Of a DNA stretch of 64,000 nt, positions 25,513 to 36,446 are shown piece by piece. The position numbers were made by a program, and so were the translations under genes. The first letter of the stretch is position 1; each line of letters opens with the position of its first letter. A model generated the notes under the pieces. That model saw nothing but the letters and a program-made list of their open reading frames with translations, was not told the DNA's origin and ran no database searches. The DNA is from Torreya grandis (taxonomy: Eukaryota; Streptophyta; Pinopsida; Cupressales; Taxaceae). The stretch spans positions 3,832,501-3,896,500 of the forward strand of contig JARHVA010000349.1 of assembly GCA_037957365.1 (NCBI GenBank), in the 5' to 3' direction.

Positions 25513-26739
25513 ACTTTTAAAATAATATCATGTATTAATTCATATTGAATGAATGAAATGATTATATATTCATGTATAGATAAACCTCAACTCAAAATTG
25601 GAGTTGACATGCAAAATTTGAAACTCTAAAAAATAAAAAAACTTGACCAACTATTTTTAGTAAGTTTCACATGTAACCCCACATAGCCCTATAAATATTC
25701 AAAAATATTATAAACAATAAAATTAACCTATAGGATGAATTTCAATTGAATTTCACATCTAGTTATAAAAATATAAAAAATTTAAAAATAGAATAATCTT
25801 TAAAAAATAATCAAATTCATTTTTAGACCCTCGAATGGTCACATATGGCCTCCAAAAATATATAAAAAAATACATAACCAAATATTTCCTATTATGGATA
25901 AATCAAATTTTTTGGGACAATCATTTTGGTATGAGGGAAATTTGAAATGGATATACATATGAAAATTTATGGCCTTTGGAGTTTGGACTCATTTTTCACA
26001 TCATTCTCCTCTGGTTAAAAATAAACTCAACTTTTATAAGTTGTTCTAATTGTATTTATATCATTTGTTCTTGTCAATATTATTTAACTCACATTATTAA
26101 ATATAAGTGTTTTCTTCCCACTATAATCTTTATCACTGTACCAAATGCCTATCATAACCTCCTTGCCTTCTGTTTATTATCTTCTTATCCAAAACCTACA
26201 CTATCTTTACTTTTTTCTTCTTTAGTACCTATTCCTGGAAATCTACTTCTCCATATTATTCACCTTCACCATATTCTCCATGAAAATCATATAAATTTGT
26301 CACACTTAATATTGGAGAGATCAATTTTTTTTGGTGAACTCACCTCATAAACATTGTCATTGATTTTCTTCACAATTCTACACAGTCCAATTTTATTATA
26401 CTTCAACTTGTTGTATGTTTATTGATAAATATTTATTTCCTCAAATAAACCATCACCAAATATCCTTTCTAAAGTAACTTTGACCTTATTTTGACATTGT
26501 TTTTGCTTCATATTTTTCATTACTTTCCTATAGCTTTATCCTCACTTTTTCTTGCAACTATTGTATGCAAATGTTTTTGCATCATCACTAACTCATTCTA
26601 AAATTGGTAAATATACCAAATATAAAACACCCATAATATTTATTCCATTAACAATATAAAATATTTATTTTCCTAATTATCTATTCACTGAACTACTATA
26701 TGTAATCTTAGCTTGTGATAAATCTAAGAACCATTTCTT

Positions 26740-27320
26740 AGGCTTCTCTCCAACTATACATCTCAACAAATTTTCCTAGCTCTTGTTTACACATTATGTA
26801 TGTCCATATATTTGGGGGTAGTATTTACTATTGAACTTTTTATTATTCCCCATCTACTTCCATAAAGTCCTCCAAAAATGACTTAGAAATTTCATGTCCC
26901 TAAATTATGTAATGGTTTTTTGGAACACCATGTAATCTCACAATATCCTTGAAAAATAGTCCTGCAACTCTAGTGGCATCATTGGTTTCCTTACATGTAA
27001 TAAAATGAACCATATTAGATAACTTGTATACAATAACAAAAATTAAATCATTACCTCACTATGTGTCTGGTAATCCCAACACAAAATCCATACTCAAATC
27101 TTTTCATGACCATCTTGATACCAATAATGGCATATATAACCCTATATTATGTGCATGTCCTTTAGCGACTTGACATATCCTATGCCTTGAACCATATATT
27201 ATCACATATCTTTTTGTATTTGGCTAAAAATACTTCTCCTCTACCAAAACTATTATCTTCATCTTACTAAAATGTCAAACTAAACCACCTCTATGCAATT
27301 CCTTTATAATATTTTCTTTT
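26740..27320 (-). pseudogene. Chromovirus integrase relic
   Basis: Reading leftward, the zinc-binding domain end is visible at about 27,300-27,150 as EKYF.PNTKR, then RHRICQVAKG, matching the family's ERFYWPxLRR ... C..CQ.AKG. The catalytic core follows at 27,110-26,880 as DLSMDFVLGLPDT, then a FVIVYKLSNMVHFI block and FFKDIVRLHGVPK. The expected Asp in FVVVDRFSKM reads Tyr (IVYKLSNM). Frame breaks confirm decay. Confidence 0.82.
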
Positions 27321-27539
27321 AGATACCCAACTAGAATACATAATTGTTTCCCTTTGAAGAGATAGCCATCTTGTATAAGATATTCATCATATATAGTAAC
27401 TAGGTCTCACTTTTTAATGTATTTATACATTACTCAATTATTTTTCTAAACTTTGGATCAATATCATATAATTCCTTCACAAATTCAAATCTAAATACTT
27501 CACTCACCATAATAGTTAACAACACCACTCTCTTTCTCA

Positions 27540-27900
27540 AAGCATCAACTACCTAATTATACTTTCTTGATTTATTCTTCAACATAAAAGTATATCCCTA
27601 AAATAAAGATACCCACTTTTCATGCCTACTATTTTTTCTCTTTTGATTGTTCACATACTTCAAGGCCTCATGATCAATAAATAGGATAAACTCCTTAGGC
27701 ACCAAGTAATACCTCTAATATCTTAATGCTTGTACAATGGCATAAAATTCAATATCATACGTAGAATATTTTTTTATTAACTCACTCAATTTTTCACTAA
27801 AATATATTGTTGACTTTCCTTCTTGACTCAAAACAACATTAATTCTCACAAATGAAGCATCTCAATCAACCTTAAACACTTTGCTAAAATATATTAATGC
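27540..27900 (-). pseudogene. Chromovirus RNase H relic
   Basis: Two RNase H blocks are readable: VFKVD.DASF, then NVVLSQEGKSTIYFSEKL (about 27,880-27,785), and YDIEFYAIVQALRY, then YYLVPKEFILFIDHEAL (about 27,755-27,660). They align with the gypsy pattern DASG.GIGAVLSQEG and EFYAVVQAL.HWRHYL...FVL.TDH.AL. It degraded the RNA strand during reverse transcription in the live element. Confidence 0.82.
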
Positions 27901-28029
27901 TAAAATAATCTTTTTTGTAATATTCTTCTTCAACAACTCAAAGATTTTTGTTGTTGCTCTTATCCATGAAAATTATTTTCCTCTCATATAATCTATCATT
28001 AGTGAAATGAGACTATTAAAATTATTAAT

Positions 28030-28850
28030 GAACTTTTTATAACAATCTACTAAACCATGGAAACTTATTACCTCTATGATGATCTTTGGAATAGGCCACT
28101 CAACAATTACCTTTACTTTTTCTTCATCCATTCTTACATCATTTTATCAAAATACAAATCCTAAAAATACCAAACTATTCTACTTAAACCCATACTTATT
28201 CAAATTTTCATAGAGCTTATCCTTTCTTAATAACTCCAATACCATTCTAAAATGATGTAAGTGATCCTCTTTAGTCTTACTAAATATGAAAATATAATTA
28301 AAATAAACCACCACAAATTTACCAACGTATTCTCATAGCATTATGTTCATCACCCTTTATAAATGTGTTAGGTGCAGTAAATAATTTGAATGACATCACT
28401 ATCCAATCCTATAAGTCATTCATAGTCTTGAATGTTGTTTTCCACTCATCTCTTTCATGAATTTGAATTTTATAGTTACCACTCCTTAGATCAATCTTGC
28501 TAAAATATTTTGATTCTACAAGAACATCTATCATATCATCTAAATGAGGTATAGGAAATATATAATTCAGTATAATTTTATTGATTTATCTACTATCCAC
28601 ACACATCCTCCACCCTCCATATTTTTTTAGAGTTATAAATGTTGGTGTTTCACAAGGACTCATTATCTCCCTTACTACACCCTTCCTCACCAATTCAGTA
28701 ACCTATTTATTCAATTTTGTATGTTATGTTGGAATCATCCTATAAGTTGCTTGATTGGGTAGAGCTGATCTTGGAATAACATCAATATGATTTTTAATAT
28801 CTATATTTGGTAAACCATATAGTAACTCATTAGAAAAAATAACTCCATAT
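28030..28850 (-). pseudogene. Chromovirus reverse transcriptase relic
   Basis: Leftward reading gives most RT blocks in order: HIDVIPRSALPNQATYRM, then [46 protein letters not shown] and DEWKTTFKT. The catalytic box, normally VVYFDDI, reads VVYFNYI, so both metal-binding aspartates are lost (Asp to Asn and Asp to Tyr). The connection region follows (EEKVKVIVEWPIPK, then SFHGLVD.YKKFIN). Very well preserved in word order, but with stops and indels throughout. Confidence 0.87.
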
Positions 28851-29395
28851 TATTTCAAACTACTGCTACATATGCTGGTATTTTCACCATTTATGTGTTT
28901 TTTTCTTAGCTAATAATTCATAATAAAAACCTATCATCTTCATGTTTTTGATAAATTGTTTTGCATAAAACATGATTTCAACCTATCATTATTCTTTAAG
29001 AGGTAATAAAATTACCTTCATACCACATTTCCAAATTTAGTATATGTGTTCTTTGTTTCATCATGAATTGATTTTCTATCAAACTACCATAGCCTTTTGA
29101 ATAACACATGGTATGCATCCATGGGTATAACATCACACCATATTTCATTCTTATAAGTTTTTACTATATAAAACTTAATTGAGTACCTTTTATCTATTCT
29201 AACTTCATTCCGTTTATTAAACCATGGAATACAATAAGGAATAGAAGTCTTTTCACACTATAAATTTAGTTTCTCAATTATGTCCTTAGAAACCATATTT
29301 TCACAACTACTACCTTATATAATTACTTTGAATATTTTATATCCTTAATTACAACTTATTCAAAAAATATTTGTATACATCCATGCATCACCACA

Positions 29396-29659
29396 TTATT
29401 TATTATGCACTTGTTCTTTCCTTAAATCAATCATTACTCTCCTCATGATATTTTCTCCAATATCTTGTATTGTAACTTTGGTATTTTGATCTTTTGTCTT
29501 GACCTCAACTAAATTCACAGTTGGAAAATCCTCTTGCCTCTCTTCTTGATCTTGGTAGTGCAGAAACTCAAAAACTCTATGTCCTTCTTCTATACAATTG
29601 TCAAAAACATAATATCTACATTGATTTTGAAATATCTTGTACCACCACCATAGCCTCAT
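29396..29659 (-). pseudogene. Possible gag C-terminus/protease-linker remnant
   Basis: An 87-codon open stretch contains YVFDNCIEEGHRVFEFLHYQ, which resembles a CCHC knuckle with a lost Cys (the pattern C..C...GHR.F.C). It lies between the gag core and RT, where a knuckle belongs. The resemblance is weak and no protease D(S/T)G motif was found. Confidence 0.4.
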
Positions 29660-29999
29660 CCTCTCTAAAATTCTCCTCCTCTTTGCTACTATTTAAACCC
29701 TTATTTATTGTATTATTACCTTTTAACACCATGTGATGATTATCCTCTAGTGGTATTAAACCCACCTTTATTTGAATTGAATATACCTTGTCACCTTATT
29801 GGAGGGGATTTTCCTCTTCTTGGCATAATAGATATTCTTATGGAATTTTATCTATTTTATTTTTCTTCTAGATTAAAATCTAATTGATAATCCTTCTCTA
29901 TGCAAAGTAATATATGCATGCTTAATTCATCTTGAATGTAAAACATCATTTAACCTTTTACATACCTTATATTGATATGTTCTTCTTTTTCATCATGAT

Positions 30000-30430
30000 C
30001 CACTCATATGGAAAAATTGTAAAACTAAATTGTATACTCCTATATATTAGGATCCTTTTACCTTAAATTATAGAATCTATGGTTTGTACATAATCCATAG
30101 GAATAAATTTATCCCTCAGCTTCTTCTTCATATTTTTCCATGACTTGATCTTGTCTTTACTTTTTATTTGTATTTCTTTCTATAGATGATCCCACTAAAT
30201 CATTACACGATCCTTCAATTTCATAAATACAAACATTGCCTTCTTGTCTACTCTCAGGGTTCTCTATTTGAGAAACTTCTCCATGATATTCATCTAGTCT
30301 TTCAAATCCTTTGGTTTTAAACTTATTCCATAATATGGAAAGTCAACCTTGATTTATTCATTCCCTCTATATATAGTTTTAACCATCTTATCTTTCATTG
30401 ATGGTGGTTGTTCTTGTTGTTTCTACTCTT
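30000..30430 (-). pseudogene. Chromovirus gag core relic
   Basis: Leftward from about 30,400: IKVDFPYYGISLKPKDLKD, then MNIMEKFLK, a basic block KKAMFVFMKLKDRV, then WDHL and IKSWKNMKKKLRDKFIP. This follows the plant gypsy gag core pattern (IKVDIPxFxGxLxPxEFxDWLxxIExxF ... W.xxxxxx(R) ... IKTWxxMKxxLxxxFLP). The capsid core would form particles in the cytoplasm. Broken by at least four stops. Confidence 0.8.
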
Positions 30431-30610
30431 GTGTAATTTCTTATTCATGAACTGTGTCTTCCTCCATGTCATTTTATACTCTACTTTGTCATTGATTTAT
30501 AAATATTTCAATTAATTACTCTACTTTCCTCTACAGTTCTTTCATAGTCATGTTTATCTCGTTAATTCCTCCTCATCCTCTCACTATCTCTCACACCTAC
30601 AAGATTCTAA

Positions 30611-30627
30611 CTTGATTTGATACCAAA
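30611..30627 (-). other. Primer-binding site (initiator tRNA-Met type)
   Basis: The - strand reads TTTGGTATCAAATCAAG, close to the usual plant TGGTATCAGAGC site. It sits between the candidate LTR end at 30,631 and the gag core, as expected. Confidence 0.65.
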
Positions 30628-30700
30628 TAATGAATCTAAATACTCTCAAGGCAAAGAAATCAATAGGCATATAGAGAGTCCAATCATAAAATATATGTAT

Positions 30701-32066
30701 TAAAATGTTTGAATCTTAATCTCATTAACCTATTATAGAAAGGTTCATTTGAAGGTAGCCTTACACAATTTTTTTACAGACCAATTGATTGGCCCCGCTT
30801 TTAGATCGATGGTGGGGATGGATGGAGAGTGAAATCATTAAATATATGTATTTAATATTTTTAATTATAATTATATATTTGTATTTAATATTTATAATCA
30901 TAATTATATATTTGAAAATTTCTCCAATATTTATAGAAAATAATCACAAATTTTGAGTGGACCATAAAAATTATAAAAAATTAAAATAAATAAATATTTA
31001 ATCTTTGGCATTTCCTCTTTAAATATAAAATTTGATACCCTTTTAGAGGAACTTATGTTGAAATTATAACCATCATTAAAAAAAATTGGTGGGGGATAAG
31101 GTCTATAATTCATATTTAATATTGAATTTAATTAATATTTTTATTTCATATTTAATATTTATTTACTTTAATCTTTTATATTTTTTAGTTATTCAAATTT
31201 TTTAGATTATTTTTCTAAGTATTGAAGAAAATTTTAACTATATAATTATCATGAAAAACTTTAAATACATTTATACAGTTGTCAAATTCAACCCTTGCAT
31301 TCTCTATTCATCGCAAAGATCAAGATAAAAGTGGGGCCAATCAATCATTTTTTTTTTCAAACTCTTTTAAAACCTCCTTCAATTGACCCTTTCTATGACA
31401 TATTGTGAGACTAAGATTCACAGTAGCAATTTATGAAAAAATTGTATTGGTTGATCATATCTTTTGATTAATGTATTTTTACCTATGATTTGATGGTTAA
31501 TTGGTTGATTGTCTCTTATTTTTAGTGTATTTTACTATGTGTATAAGTTGATTGTGTATATATGTTGCATATACTTATGATATTTCATATATGGAAGAAA
31601 ATTACCCTTGATTGTGTGTAAAAATAATGACTCGTGATTATTTATTTTGATTATGACAAGCCATTGAGAAATTATTTATTGTGCATTGTGGCTCTCCATA
31701 TGATTAAGAATTTAATTATTGTGGATTGATACTCCTTTCTTTTAATTAATTGATGTTTGTATATAGATAATTGACTAGTTTAGTTTTGGAATGATTGTTT
31801 GGTCTAATCACCCTTTATACATACCAAAAGGCAATTTTGTGTTAATGTAATTTCCCATGTATGAAGTCGATGTTTTATTTATAATATCTTATTTTTTTGG
31901 ACACATTAGATGATTGGGTAAATATTTTTTCCTCAAACTAAAAATGCATCGCCTAATGAAAACTTATTTATATATGGTTGATTATGAGAAAATGTATATT
32001 ATCTCCATTAGTACCAACACATGTATGAGTGAAGTTATATTGATTTTATCAAGATGTGAATGCCAA
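30701..32066. other. Unassigned AT-rich DNA
   Basis: May contain the rest of the chromovirus 5' LTR, but no match to the other side was visible. TTATTTAATATT-type words recur at 30,835-31,200. Nothing coding recognised. Confidence 0.4.
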
Positions 32067-33225
32067 TGGGTAAGTGTATAAATTTGGGAAATATAAAAGG
32101 GCCTACCAATTGACATATTTTTCTTGAAAAATAATAAATCTTAACTTTTGTATATTTTTTCAGATGGCTACACTCAAAATTTGAATATGGTATAAGAACA
32201 TGAATTGTAGCATTTTGAGTCTGGTTTCCAAACTGATATTTTTTTGAAAGTTAAGTATAATTATATCAAACATCCAAAATTTGAAGAGGAACACCTATTT
32301 TTAAGAAATATAAATTAGATAGTCGGCCATGCAGCCCGTATTTTTTTATAATTATTTAATATTTTCTAAAACCCTTTGGTGAAAATTTAGATATGATCAT
32401 CTAGTTTGAGAAATATAAATTTTAAAAATATTTAAATGAATTTTTTATTAATTTTACAAGTAAATAGATCTTAAAAACTGACAAAAATGGATAGTCAGTC
32501 GTACACCCCTAAACTATCTAAAAAGGAATAAAAAATAGTTTTCTTTATATGAATATAGAATTAGGCCTAGTTTGTGACCATATATTTTTTTAAGATGTTG
32601 ATCAATAAAAAAATATACATAAACATATATAAGAATGTATATTTATGACATTTAGTGGCCTAGAAATGACATATTTATAAATCAACATAAATGAAAACCT
32701 TCAAATCACTTATTTGGAAAGAGAAGAGTGTGCTCGTCATCATAGTAATACTTTTATGAATTATCTCATTGAAATTCATAGTGTTTTTTGTGGTGGAAGT
32801 TAAATTTTATTATTTTATTCCAAAACCTCATATTAAACTATGTGTCTTATAGGTGTGTGGCTTAGGCTCAGGAATCCAAGCCATTTCTAGGCTAAAAATC
32901 ATGTTTTTGAAATTTCAAAAAAGAAAAAATGTATGTGTTATAACATATACATGTTAAAACACATACATGTTATACCATGGATGTGAAAATATATATAATG
33001 TAAAGAGGGGATCAATTAGAAGGTGGGGGTGGTTTACTAAAATAATTATTAAGTTAAATTTATATTCCTTATACTTTAAATTTATTTTATTAAATATAAG
33101 AAATTAGGGTCACTCGACATCTTCTAGAATTGGTCTCACAACTACATGGCTTATGAATTGGGAGATAGTTTCAAATTTTAATATGGTTAGTACTTAGTCA
33201 TTTTTAAGATTAAATATTAAACTTG
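32067..33225 (+). repeat. Dispersed repeat copy B, left part
   Basis: Related to 5,541-6,760 in the same orientation. Its continuation (equivalent to 6,760-7,800) is not adjacent but lies at 44,287-45,480, so copy B has been split by about 11 kb of inserted DNA. It lacks the TA foldback that copy A has near 6.2 kb. Confidence 0.75.
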
Positions 33226-33962
33226 TTTAACCCTAAAATCTATATGTGGGGAATCTAGGGTTAAAGGGGTAAATATAACCTAGGGCACAAAGATAGTAGA
33301 CTATCTTTAAAGTAGGCCAATTTTTGTGTAATTCAAATAGAAAATATACTAAATTTATTATGTTGAAAGGATAAAGATATAAATTAAAATTATGGTATAT
33401 ATTTCCATGAAAATAAGATAGTTGATTTTGATGCTAATATCGATGTAGATATAGATTATACAGAAAATGGGTTAGATCTAGATTCTAAAAGAATCACCTG
33501 ATTCTAAAATTTATACTTTTGTAGCTATGGACACTTGCATTGACTTGGGATGGTTATGTTGATGCTAGTATCTAATTTGGACACATTTTTCTAGTATAGA
33601 ATACCTAATGAAATTTGATGTGACCACCTAGATGTTTTTAGGCTCTATGTCACCTTCACTATAGTACATTCAAATCTAGCTCATGGACTATCACTCCTTA
33701 CCAAATAGAAAAACCCTATTTCTCCATATTCTTATTAGCTATGGTAAAATGGGTTATTTGGCATATAGTGATGAATTTCCCTAAAGACCTCTCTATCAAT
33801 GAGTATTGCCTACATATCCAATACTTCAAAGAGGACCTTATGCTTATGTAGTTTTCCCCTACATGTTATATTTTATGTGAATCATCCAATGTGTGATAGG
33901 CAAATACAACACTAACATATCTTGAAACCTAAAAAATATAAATCTTGTGATGACCCTTTATT
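33226..33962. other. Inserted DNA flanking the gag-only element, left part
   Basis: Not part of the dispersed repeat, and separated from its right part (43,703-44,286) only by the nested element. A hairpin-like block at 33,810-33,850 (CTACAT ... ATGTAG, next to TTGC and TTTTCCCC) resembles two motifs inside the gag-only element (36,059-36,097 and 36,409-36,446), suggesting this DNA comes from an older relative of that element. Confidence 0.5.
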
Positions 33963-33967
33963 ACTTT
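33963..33967. other. Target site duplication, ACTTT (left)
   Basis: ACTTT immediately precedes the left LTR terminus TG at 33,968 and is repeated at 43,698-43,702 after the right terminus CA, as expected for a 5 bp staggered integration. Confidence 0.93.
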
Positions 33968-34357
33968 TGTTTCTACTCAAAATTCGCTTTTAGATCTAAG
34001 AGAAAGAAGAAACTAAAAAAGTAATGGACAAGGCATGGGAAGTACCTGGACTGAAGACTGCACACCGTAAATCCAGACGCTTGTGGGCACTCCTCTTTGG
34101 CTGTGGAGGAATGACACCTACAAGAAAAAAGGAAACTTGGACAAGAAAATGTTAGATGAATAGGCGGTGGGTTGCCAAGCAAAAGCTTGTTCCCAGAAGT
34201 ATAAGAACTTCCTTAAGGGAGGTCAACCCACTATTTGATAAAGAGATAAATGACTGATAAAAAGACAGAATGCTAAAATAGACTGAAATGATAGCAAACT
34301 AAAAGAGAAAGGGAAGCAAAGGCTTACTTGGAAGAAGCTATCAAACTGGTTGCAGTC

Positions 34358-34449
34358 GCCGGCGTCGGTGGTCTTACCGGCGTTGGTTGTCTGGTCTGCC
34401 GATGTCGGTTAGTCTGCCGACGTCGGTGGGGGTAATGACCGGCGTCGGT
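34358..34449. repeat. Palindrome array in the 3' LTR (18/22 bp spacing)
   Basis: Five copies of RCCGRYGTYGGT start at 34,358, 34,376, 34,398, 34,416 and 34,438 (steps 18, 22, 18, 22). Equivalent sites lie at about 42,650-42,740 in the 5' LTR. Each intact copy holds two abutting inverted (A/G)CCGAC words around a GACGTC centre. Confidence 0.88.
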
Positions 34450-35012
34450 CGGGGCAATAGGCTTAGATGGCGTTTAGGCAGGGCTGGTCGAGTTTTGGAC
34501 AGAGTCCGGGCTGGGCTTGGTCTGTGGACGGGTCTGTGGACGAAGGTCTGAGTCTGCTCTGGGACTGGTTTGAGGATGGTTTTAGTCAAAAGGACAGAGA
34601 GGGACAAGGAGATAGAGGAAGCCAATCTGGGAGATAGGAATCTGGGTCTGGGTGACGGTCAGGGCTGAAGGGGTGCTAAATCTAGTTTAAAAGCAGATGA
34701 CTAGAAAGCATAAAGAAAATAGACAAAGAACATACCTGTGTCCTGCTGAAGAAGGTGGTGATCTTGTTGCTGATGATGCTGGATGTGAAACCTGTTGCTG
34801 ATGAAGAATCCCTGTTGTTCACTTGCAGAAGCTTGCTGTGTACCTATGGGAGAGAGCCAGATTGATTGGCAGGGAGGTCAAGTGGAAGGACAGATGCAAG
34901 GGTCTAATACGAAGGTTCAAGAGTCGGAATGCGAGAGCTAGAGACGCAGAGAAATCCAGAGCCAAGTGGAGGAGAGAGAGAGATAACGGTGAAGAAAACC
35001 ATTATGAAGGGT

Positions 35013-35063
35013 GCCGACGCCAGCAATATCGCCGACGTCGGCCGAGGGCTGACCAACATCGGC
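35013..35063. repeat. Second palindrome cluster in the 3' LTR
   Basis: Three copies, at 35,013, 35,031 and about 35,052, again with 18 then about 22 bp steps. In the 5' LTR the equivalents (43,307-43,357) are better preserved, for example a GACGTCGG core where this LTR has AACATCGG. Confidence 0.75.
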
Positions 35064-35406
35064 AGCTAAAAGGCTGGAAAAAGGCTAAAAATAGCCTTCT
35101 ATCCGTTTCCCAGCCGCCAGGTCAAATGAATGCGAGGATGAAATGGTTGACGAGGGTTAAATGGGCGAGAGGAGAGGTTGGAAAGGGAGTCTAAGGCATT
35201 AAATGGCCATGTGGGGAATGAAGGGGATCCAAGGAGGGTATCCTAGGGTGGCGAGGTGGCGAGGAGAAGGAAAAGGGTCTTATTTAATTAAAAATAGGTG
35301 ATTATTTTCAATTAATAAGACTTAGGTAGGTTAGGGATAGTCGAAGTGGCAAGGGACCAAGGGGAGAGAGGAAGACAAAGGGTTAAACACTTTTTTGGTG
35401 TCTACA

Positions 35407-35419
35407 TTTGCCCCTTTTT
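35407..35419 (-). other. Polypurine tract of the gag-only element
   Basis: The - strand reads AAAAAGGGGCAAA directly before the 3' LTR start TGTAGACACC. This is the expected primer for plus-strand synthesis. Confidence 0.85.
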
Positions 35420-36058
35420 GTCTTGTTGATTGTTCTAAACAAACTACAAGACAAAAACAGGGAGTGGTTGCCCCAGGTGAAGGATGATGTGGATTGCCCT
35501 GAAGTATGGATGAGGTATTCCCCCTCAAAGTAGGAGTCGAGAGAAGGAACCTGATGTCGGGTGCTGATTTGACAAAAGGTGGATGAGAAAGAGAGAGGTG
35601 AGTGAGAACGCTGTAAAAGTCATGATTGCGTGCATACCATAGCACAAGATGGTCAGGTCAAAAGTGTCGCAGGTCGAGGGTCAAGGAGTGCCAAAATTAA
35701 AGTAACCGGGCCCCAGCATTTAGTCGTCTGCTAATCGGGTCACTCAATTTAAGCTAAAGCTCCAAATGGTCGTCGTGTTCTAGGTATCCACGGCTCAAGA
35801 AGTGCTCCCAGAAACACGAAAAAACCACAAGTAGTAGGGATCAACTGGCTCACAATCCTATACTTGCGAAGGGTCAAAAATGGTCTGCGGACAATTCTGC
35901 TAACCAACCGTGAGGTAGCACACACGCAAAAAACAACCAAGGCAACATTGTCTTGGAAGTGGTCGAAGGTCGAAAGATGGTCGTTGGTCAAGAGGATGGA
36001 TGGACGAAAGGATGCGGCCGAGCTAACCTCAGAAGACCCCATGTCAACTGAGTGTTGC

Positions 36059-36097
36059 CTACATAGCCCCTGTCGTAGGGGCCTCAGGCTGATGTAG
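36059..36097 (-). other. Hairpin motif, copy 1
   Basis: CTACAT (36,059-36,064) pairs with ATGTAG (36,092-36,097), and inside it CCCCT (36,067-36,071) pairs with AGGGG. It is flanked by GAGTGTTGC and TTCTCCC. A second copy lies 350 bp away within a longer duplicated block that also includes GAGCTAACCTCAGA. Confidence 0.75.
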
Positions 36098-36130
36098 TTC
36101 TCCCTAAAAGGGAGGGAGGGTCAGAGGGAT

Positions 36131-36291
36131 TGATTGGTCTTGGTCAAAGAAAATGATTGGTCTTGGACAAAGAAAATGATTGGTCTTGGTCAAAGAGAAT
36201 GATTGGTCTTGGTCAAAGAGAATGATTGGTCTTGGACAAAGAAAATGATTGGTCTTGGTCAAAGAAAATGATTGGTCTTAGACAAAGAAAG
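36131..36291 (-). repeat. 23 bp tandem repeat, 7 copies
   Basis: Unit TGATTGGTCTTGGTCAAAGAA plus two A/T-rich bases, starting at 36,131, 36,154, 36,177, 36,200, 36,223, 36,246 and 36,269. Variation is confined mostly to GGTC/GGAC and AAAAT/AGAAT, which indicates recent expansion. Confidence 0.95.
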
Positions 36292-36408
36292 TCGATAGAC
36301 TGGGCGTGGTCAAGGTCAAGGTCGCAGAAGAGAAGGTTTGTCCATCAAAGAGATGAACAAACGGGGGTGGTCGAGCTAACCTCAGAGGATGTGTTATCTG
36401 AGTGCTAC

Positions 36409-36446
36409 CTACATAGCCCTGGTCATAGGGCCTCAGACCAATGTAG
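36409..36446 (-). other. Hairpin motif, copy 2
   Basis: CTACAT (36,409-36,414) pairs with ATGTAG (36,441-36,446), with inner CCCT/AGGG. Compared with copy 1 the loop sequence differs (GGTCAT against GTCGT) but both inner stem halves remain complementary. Confidence 0.75.

Larger units (their letters stand above)
25470..30700 (-). mobile_element. Decayed chromovirus-type Ty3/gypsy element
   Basis: On the - strand the order is primer-binding site (30,627-30,611), gag, a possible cysteine-rich region, RT, RNase H, integrase. This is the normal gypsy order. Similar short blocks TGAA(T/C)..AATACT..AAG.CAAAGAAATCAATAGGCATA occur at 25,470-25,510 and 30,631-30,680, where the element-proximal LTR ends should be. 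Similarity between the two sides fades after about 50 bp, so LTR lengths and outer limits are unknown. All coding parts are broken by many stops and indels. The RT motifs and the EWKTTFKT block fit plant chromoviruses; a chromodomain was not identified. Confidence 0.75.
33968..35406 (-). repeat. 3' LTR of the gag-only element
   Basis: 1,439 bp. In element orientation it starts TGTAGACACC and ends GTAGAAACA, with TG...CA termini. Nearly identical to 42,261-43,697. Contains two clusters of the 12 bp palindrome RCCGACGTCGGY: five at 34,358-34,449 and three decayed ones at 35,013-35,063. Arg-rich open frames running + through it are antisense and end at different points in the two LTRs, so they are not treated as genes. 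Confidence 0.95.

Noticed and set aside
25976..26350. 124-codon open frame (+) with hydrophobic stretches
   Set aside because: Lies antisense to the 3' part of the chromovirus relic. No motif; AT-rich antisense sequence yields Phe/Leu/Ile-rich frames.
34823..35194. 123-codon Arg/Lys-rich open frame (+), with a related one at 43,129-43,347
   Set aside because: Runs antisense through the LTRs of the gag-only element. The two copies start and stop at different places and there is no known motif, so the length is explained by high GC and few stop codons.
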